A stretch of DNA of 64,000 bases, taken from contig JAWQFJ010000537.1 of assembly GCA_034096865.1 (NCBI GenBank), positions 1 to 64,000 of the forward strand, written 5' to 3'. This DNA comes from Theodoxus fluviatilis. Its lineage: Eukaryota; Mollusca; Gastropoda; Cycloneritida; Neritidae. Shown here in pieces: positions 25,809-34,800 of the stretch (positions are counted from its first letter, which is position 1; each line of letters begins with the position of its first letter). Position numbers and translations under genes: made by a program. The notes below the pieces were generated by a model. That model was not told the origin of the DNA. It saw only the letters and a list, made by a program, of their open reading frames with translations, and ran no database searches.

Positions 25809-28800
25809 GGGTTTGGAAGGGTGTAGAATTTCTCTCTAGTCTCCCAAGAGGTCAGTGCCTCGGCCACTCCTATTCCAGGCCCTGCTGTCTCACACCCTAG
25901 TTCTGGCTGCATTATTCTTGGAGGGGACAGCATCATGGCACTCCCGTCTCCAAGTGGTCAGTTCCCAGGTCACTCCTTTTTCACGCCATTGCTATCTTTC
26001 ACCCTGGTTCTGGCTGCATTCTTCCAGAGGGTCCTTATTAACTTTTCTTCCACACTCTTTTTTGCTTTTTCTTTCCATCTATCTTATGTAAATGGAGGGG
26101 CAAGTCTTCTCATGGAAGAATTAGCTTCTGGTTTAGGTGTGAGGTCCCCTGGTGGAAGACCCCTCTATTTTGACAGCCTCCTGTATCTGTCTATGCCTGT
26201 CTATCCCTACAAGAAGGGCTCCCATGCATTCTATTGCTGAGAGTGCGCTGAGAGAGCAGAGTGCTTCCAAATGAAGACGAAACCCCAGAAACCTTGTCAT
26301 TATTCCAGCCTGTGCCTACCCACCCCATCACACAGAAAAATGAAACGCATGGAAGAAAGGAACAAGTTTCAAAACCTCATTTGGGTTTACCTTTCATGAA
26401 TTTATGAACAAGACAAATATAACTTACCCTGTTGCTGTCGGGCATAGTCACTTTCCAATCAAGCTGCCGGTATGCCATCATGTTAGACATGCTCCTCACG
26501 TTAAAAATAGTGTGAGCATTGTACACATTTCTTAGCTGAAATGAAACAAAGAAAACTACATGATTGTGGAAGACCTTTTGTGAAGATCATCACATATCAC
26601 ACTGTTATCATTAAAACCTACCAGTGTGCAGAAACTGGCATCTATCACTATCCAAGACTAACTACCTCAAATTCAAATAGAACAACTTCAAGGAAGATCA
26701 ACAAGAATCATTGCAAATGCACAACTATTTTTGAAATCCACCATCAGGCAAGGCGAAGTGTCTGCAGTTGCAGTCAGAACAAAGCAACTCAAAATCCTTT
26801 TTTTTCTTGACAGCCTATTCTGAATTGCTGCAGTCACTGAGTCAGTAAGATGTCTCCATCATGTTATGTTGACTGTCCAAAGGAGGAGAGGGATGGGGAG
26901 ATTAAAGAGTTGGAGAAAGGATAAGTGAGGATATAAAGAGAACTGAGTAGGAAGGTGGGCGGAGGGGAAGAGAAAAGAAAATATGCATTTTAAAAACAAA
27001 TTGTTTTTCCAAATGCAATTTGGCATAAATCTGTAAATAATAAGTGACTTTGTTTGGTTTCCAGTCCATCCTTGTCAAGTTTTGTATTACAGTAGTCGCC
27101 GCGGTTAATAAAAACAGCCGTTTTTTAAAAACAGTTTGTCCGGTCCGGATTTACATCGTTACTGATGGACATGTTCAACACGCAAACGGTTAATAAAAAC
27201 GCCGCTTATTAAAAACACTATTGTTCGGTCCCAATGTGTTTTTAATAAGCGGCGACCACTGTATCACCCATCATGTTTACTTCTCAGTGTATGCATCATT
27301 GCAGTCTCCTTTTATAAGCCTGTCAAACGCAAATTCTTCTCAAGCAGCTATGAAATACCATGACTATGATCATGTCAACATTTCATATAAATTTTGAAAG
27401 AGCTGAGAGCAGCCAGCTCATCTATTTTCTATAAGCAAGCAGCCCCCTGAAGGAGTTGTATTCCCTCAACTCACTTTTTCTACACTTAGTTACAACTGTA
27501 GGTTTCAGCAACCATAGCTAAGGCTTGGGTGTGACCATCCACACCCAGGTCTCCTGGATTCTTTATTGCATGCCAACTGGAAAAATGCAGCAGCAGCCTA
27601 CTTGAATAAGATAATGAAGTTTTTTGTCAGTATCATCATCATCACTGTTGTAGCTTTCCTCCTCCTCCTCCTCCCCCTTTCCATCACTGTCATTGTCATT
27701 TCTTATGTAAATCATCAACTCTGATTCTACAAGTATGGACCATCAGAAGTATACAGGAAGTCACCTGGACACATTATCCATATGCCTGCTAAAATAAGCT
27801 TCTTCAGTAATGTTTGTAAGTCCTGAGACACACTTGCCTACCGTGATGCAAATCAGGCCGTGAATTCTGCATGAGTAGAGCAGCCACAAAACGGCCCTAT
27901 AACCCAAATGACCTCTTGATGGCATTTCCTCCTCCTCATTATTATCATCCCTTTTCTTAATCATCAACTCATTCTTTGGACCATTAGAGGTAAACAGGTA
28001 GGACATATTATCCATAAGCCTGAAGAAAATGTTTGTCTTCCACAGTGTTAAAACGTCCTGAGACATACATGCCTAGCCTACAGCAAATCAGGCAGTGAAT
28101 TGTACACAAGTGGAGCAGTCACCAACCACAAATCTCCATCTGAATAACTTTTTGGTAGCAGGAAGACTGATGTGACAAGAAACAGACACAGCCATGCATA
28201 TGAGTGAAAGTTCTATATGTATATGAGAGAGAGAGAGGGAGAGAGGGGGGGGGGGGGGGGAAAGAGAAATAAAGAAAAAAAAGAAAGTGGGGGGTGAGGG
28301 AGGGAGGAAAGGAAGGAAGAGAGAAAAAGAGAAAGAAAGAAAGAAAGAAAGAAAACCAGAGAGCATTAAGAGTGCAAACCTTTACCAAGGTAGTCACAAT
28401 TTCTCTTCCATGGTCTGTATAATTCAGGCAGAATGTTCTGCTAGCCAAGTCAGGCCAGGCGAAAGTTTAGTTCATTAAAGCACCTGCTAGCAGTCTCTGA
28501 GTGAATACATATGCCGGCTTCATCAAAAGTTTGACTTCATCAACTATGTGATGCACAGTAAAATGTATATTTATGTTTCCAATTTCCCAAACCAAACAGA
28601 CAACATCCAAAGTCTAATTGATTGTTCCTTGGCTAAACCCTGATCTTGCATCAAATTGCATTAGAATCAGTTTGGAACTTTTAAAGTTATATTGCTTAAC
28701 TAACAAACAAACTAACAGAGGGAAAAACATAACCTCCTTGGCAAAGGTATTTGATTGATTGATTGTTTGATTGATTGAACTTATTTTCAAAGGGAAATTC

Positions 28801-31800
28801 ATGAATTGGAGGCATAGCTGCCTGTCTTACATTCAGCCCTTATTAAAACAAGCAAGCAAACAAACAAACCCAATCCCACCCACCCTCTATCCCACCCAAA
28901 ATTAACACAACAAGAAAAGAAAGATGGTTACAGGCAGTGCAATGTTACAGCCTCCTCATGCTCACACCAGGACACATTTCTGGCAACTATGTCACAGTTG
29001 CAAGTGGCAAAAGCAAAGTTCCACCCAATAGAAAGAAAACTTAATATTTTTCATGTCCATCAGACACTCCGTTGGCGTTGAACAATCAATCTGATAGGTT
29101 CCTGCATGTGATTTAGGGGTAGACAAGTGTCCAGCCAGTTATGTCCTTATGGCGGCCTCGCAACACTGGATTAAAAACTTCTGCTACTTCGTATGTCAGT
29201 TGTTGGATATCCTGATGCTAAACGGGAATTTCTTGTACAGTTCTACATCACTGTATCTTTAGAATGTGTGCCCTATACTGCAAAAAAAACTCTTGTCACA
29301 GGGAGCGTAGTTGACTTGAAGGAGTTTCAAGAAAATCAAACACCAACCCTGTGTTGAATGACTGGGCAGAGAGCTGAGTTAACAACAGATCTAGGATGCA
29401 ATTTCATACCATAGGGTGTTTTTCTCAATTTGTTGGTGGGGTTGGTTGGGGACTTGTAAATTGAATGAAATACCACAATATCACTATGAGCACAATGTTA
29501 TGGGGGAAGTTGGAAAGACACTGTGGTGGGGTACAGCAAGTGTTAACCGTTTAGCCTCTCTCGTTCACATGCAGTGAAATATAATTTGCTATCCTTCCCA
29601 GTTATACAGTCATTGATTACATTATCTAGTAGTATTCTTTTCTTGCAGTAGCCATTGTATGCATTCCTTCACTACTGCAATGGTCTTTTGTTATAATTCA
29701 ATTTCTTTGTAAAGGAATTTGTATAGAAATATCAAAGAATGCCGGCAATCCATCTCAGCATGTGCGGCACCCTTGATTCCTCATAAAGTATCTGGGGGAG
29801 AAGTCCCAGGAGAAATGACGCTGGCTGAATTGGTGAGACTAGTTTGTGGCTGTCCCAAGAGGGTACTTGTTTACACATGAAGAGTTAGGATCTGGATGGC
29901 AGGACAAGCCACGACCTGATCAGAAGGAGAATATGCATGGTTCAAAGTTCTTATGTTTCTTAATTAGCCTGATTGGTTAAGAGCATCTGGGGCTCTGGTT
30001 GGCACCTGTTTGTGTCAGGGTGTGGAAGTTATTGGAACCTCTGATTGGTCTGAGGTTCTGGGGCTGTCTCAGCTACTGAGAACGGAGGGATGGAGCCAGA
30101 GGAAACAAGAGAGGGAAACATGCTGTAATGTGAAAGAATAAAGGAGTTGAAAATATCAACTGGCCCAACTTGTCCTCCCCACATATGTCCCACCAACACT
30201 ACAACATCTCTTTAACCCCTGCTTGGCACCGTGCCAACCACGCTCCTACCACAACACTCAGATTATAATAATACATATGGCCTAGTGAGTATCGTTGTCG
30301 ACTACCATGCAGTTGACCCAGGTTCCTTTTCTGGCCAACGCTCGTGTCTGCAATTTTAGAAACTACCTCACCCCAGTTCTCTTTTAGCGTTTTCCAGGAC
30401 AAAAATTACTTTTCTGTCCTTTCAACAAAACTTGCCACATGTGAGGAGGCCTTTGGTTGAGGACAGGGACTGCTTGCAGGAGGAAAGAGCCTGAGACTTA
30501 CATGGCGATGGGGGAGAGGCTTGGGAAGCTTGACATTCAACCATTCAAGGACGTCTTCCATCAGGAAGTGGCTGGTGAAGGAAAGCTGCAATATATCACA
30601 GGACACATTCCATTCAACCAAACATGAAGATATATTGCAATGCATTGCCATGCATACCAATGACAAAGTTCAAAGGATCATCAGCAGTCAAATACAATAC
30701 TTTCCTCCTCAACTCACCCCAAGTCATAAACATAAAATAAACCTGAAGTAGGTGAATGAGCAAAAATCTCCACATGCTCAGGATAAAATGACCCAAGAAG
30801 AAAACAAACAATAGCACAACATGGTACAAAAGAATACAGTGGGAAAAAAATAACTACATCATCATGGAACACATTACACCATTCATGAAATGCCAAAATG
30901 GTATTCCTTTCATCCCAATAACAAATGAGAGGCTGCTCATGCCATGCTCATTTGGTTAAAGTGGGGTGGAGGGAATACACTGCCAAATCTACAATAGATC
31001 CTCTCCAAAGTTTGGGCAAAAACGCCACACTGGGGGACTCCATCCCTGGAAAACCTTTGGTCAAATTGTTGAATCAATCATTGGAGAGCTGTCTACATGT
31101 GGATATGGAGAAAAAAGTCATCTTCCAGAGAAGCTAGGTCACTTCCATGAATCCATTTAACTTCCAGCAGCACACAAGTGCTGCTTGGGGCTAGCAGTAG
31201 CAAGCACTACTGCAGGAGATTCTAAAAGAATGACAAAAACAGTATTCAAGCTAGGAGTAGTACTAGTCTCAAGAAAGGATGGTAGCACCTTGGTGAGTCA
31301 AATGGCTCATGGACACAGTCTGGAGTGGCAAAGGGACTCCTCTTATGATGAACATTTTATTGGACCCTCCACAGACGAGCTCTGAGAACTGACAGGAAGT
31401 TGCAATCTGCTCCCTTTACCTTCTCTCCAACCATGGGCTCCCCTCAACTACAATCTTCCTGATGCCCCCTTTGGCAGTGCTTTTCCAACATTCTAATGAG
31501 GGAGGTATCAATGTAAAAGGTAAAGGTGTGGTTTACCTAGTGACTCATCACCCATTCATGCCCTGCATTCAAGACGACCTATCGCTCGAGCCCCGTAACT
31601 GCACTCCTGAATGACTCGTCATGACAAAGTGCTAGCCAAGATGGCTTCCGCAATGCCTTCTTTCTCATCGTCGCGGAGTGTGCTTCTCAACCAAATGAGA
31701 GAACCAGCAGCTGCAGACTGGTCGTTTCTTGTGGAAACTGATAAAATATATTAAGCTGCAGCTGTGCACGAAGGCTTAATTGGCATTGCTCGAATAGAAA

Positions 31801-34800
31801 ATTATGTCAAAACCAATTTCCCGATGCTTACATCAAGAGAGGATACACACCAAACTAAGGGCTAATGTAAGATATAGAGTTGCCTCCCTTGAAATTTTTG
31901 TAGACATCTTTTGTTTAAAATTTTAGCTTACATCTTGCCCGGTAATTATTTCAGAGCAGTTATTCTTAATTTTTAAAAAGAAGAACAGTATCTGCCTAAC
32001 TTCTTGTAACTTCTCGCATATCACAGGTCGAAATGCGTGCCACAGGGCTTATTTGTGTTGGCAACTTTCTTCCTTTCCCTGAAGGCAGCCATTTTGGACT
32101 ACAGGCGCAGCCTTTCTGTGGCGGGCTATCTAGCGGATAGCGCTAGCATGTACAAGTTGTTAAAGAGTCCAGCACTATCGAGTGTTCGATAGCGCTAGAC
32201 CTCTTGAAACACCTAATGGTCTCAAACTGCTTAAAATTTTACCCTCGATCACTGGGCCACTGATCAATATTTTGCTGGCATCTAAAAACAAACACAGTGA
32301 CAGACATTTAAGACACAAACAATTTTGCACCAGCACCAACTCAATATCCTGGGAAGGATATTCCAATCTGATGATGACTCATGGCAGCAATACAAGAGTT
32401 AACTGCCACCCAGTGTGCTATCACTTCCCTCTCAGGTACCCAGTTTAACTCCTGGGTGGGAAGAAGCAATGTGAGTAAAGCATTTTGTTCAAGGATGCAT
32501 CTCTGGGAACCAGGCAACTGCAAATGCCACACCCACTAGCCACAAGCAACTACAGGTCTAATGCGCTAATTACGCTGCCGCTGTATGCCAGAATGTCACA
32601 TCACAGAGAACATTTTTCTAACACTATGAATTTTGATTCGGTGTTATCTAATAATTTCATTAACATTTCTGCAATTTAAGCCTTATTTCTCATGGACAGT
32701 TTTACATCATTTCAAAAACAAGTGACATGCTGAGATTTTCAAATAAACTACTAACGTGGTCATACCAGGTCAACAAAACTAATGCCATCTGAACATACTA
32801 CTGAGCCAAGGCTGGCCACCACCAAGTATGAACATACTTACCCTCACTTCATATTCAAAATGTTCGTGTTTGTCAACTGAAGGATGAAGGTTTGTCCACA
32901 CATCTGCAACAGATCAAAGAAATCAGTGAAGTGGGGCATTCCATGACCTCATGCAGCCAAGTAGAGCAGGCAATCAGATTGGCATTACCATGTTCTTGTT
33001 TTAATCAAGATCAAGTTTCTTGGCATTGGATGCAGGGTTTTAGTGACCAGTTTGTTGTTCTATGTGGGTTATCTTCCAGTTCCAGGATTGTTTGAATGTG
33101 TGGTTGGCCCTGAATGATTTTACCCAGTCTTTATGCCCCCTGATAGCCTCTGGCTTACCTCCAAATTTTTTTATTTACATTTTGCAACTCTAAGTTCTGT
33201 TTCAGCATCTAAATGCTCTTAAGTATAAAAATGGCTGAGTATGCTTATATCAATAGATTGGTCTTGGTTATCCCTCTATTCAATAACACTGTGAAGTTCA
33301 TGATGATTTCTTAACAATTGCTTAGTAAGGACATCATGATCAAGTTAAAAGATAGAACTGCAAAAATAGTTTTCAGCAACAGGTCTTTCAGACAATCAGG
33401 GTGAACAAAAGTCCCCAAAAAGTTATTTTGTGATAATCGCTGAAAAATAGAGATTCTCAAACCAGAAAAGATCATGCAACACACAAAGAAAGATTTTGGA
33501 TTAGATGTCTAGCTGTCTAGCGAAAGAGCACCTGACTATAAGGGGCGTGTAAGTGCAAAAAGCATATAAGAAAGGAAAAGTGATCTAGGTTGGTGAACAA
33601 AATGAATATAATTTTCATCACTATGTACATATTTATGTTTATGTACATTAATGCATACTATCCTTACGCTAAAGTTTGGTTGCATGGCAAGCAGCTTTTG
33701 AGCTCATGTCTACAGTAAAGTTCTCATTTTATGTATTAAAATTGGGACTGGTGGATTTCACTTGATATGATGAATGCATGTACATTCACTGGCACGTACA
33801 TTTCAGGACAGGAGATAAAAGGAATTCCATGGAATTCCAAAAAAGAGGTTTCAGTCTTTGCCATGTAAGGCTAAAGTGTTCAATTTCCTCCCCTGTTTGC
33901 TTTACCTGACACTGACCTCATTGAGGGAAATCGCCCAGTCCAGAAAAGGTGAAAACCAAGCCACCAGACAGTTCAAGCGCATGCAGACCATGCAGTGCAA
34001 GCAGCAGAGAGCAGGCTGTAAAAATGCTGCACAGCGAAAGGTACAAACAGGCAGTAGATCACAGCAGTGCTTACCTCCATAGTCCTTGCGAACTGCAGGC
34101 CTTCCACTGGCAACTAGGTCTTCATTAGAAAATCCACTTTTTTCTGTTCCAGGCTGAGGCATACGTGCAGGTCTGGAAGTGACGTCAACTCTTAGTCTCA
34201 GTGACCATGACAACAACACGCAGGAAATTTCCAAGCATAGGTTTTCCAAAGTTCAGAAGCATGGACCATCTCTGGACACCCTCTTCCAAATACCAGATTT
34301 ATTGATGCTTCAAGATGATCATGACTAATGTATCACAAAGTATCTGAAGGTTTTATTTCATATATGGTTGCCACGATTAGCTTTTCAGGGTGGGAAGAGG
34401 TCTGCCACTAATAGGTGCCGGAGGTTTGAGGTTCGAAGGTGCCTGGAGGATCAAGCAAGAGCTTCACAGAGGATGACATGGAGGATAGAGTCTTCTCTCT
34501 GGCCATCATCTGTCTCAACAGATAATGGATTCTACAGCAGAGTCACACTGGTGAGCAGCTACAGATGTGGATAAAGAGTCACTCTCTAGTGGTAGTCTCT
34601 CTCCACTGAAAGCATATGGATGCTGGGGATTTGGGGGGTAGATGCTGCTGCTTGTAGTTTATGCCTTTGCCTTTGAATGACTAAAGAAAAAAAAAGCACA
34701 GCAGCGATGAGTGGAGGTGTATGGCCTATCAGGCTTTCTAGGATTTGCAGAGCCATTGACCATGAAATTCACTTGAGTTGGTTTGAGTAAGAGCAAGTAA

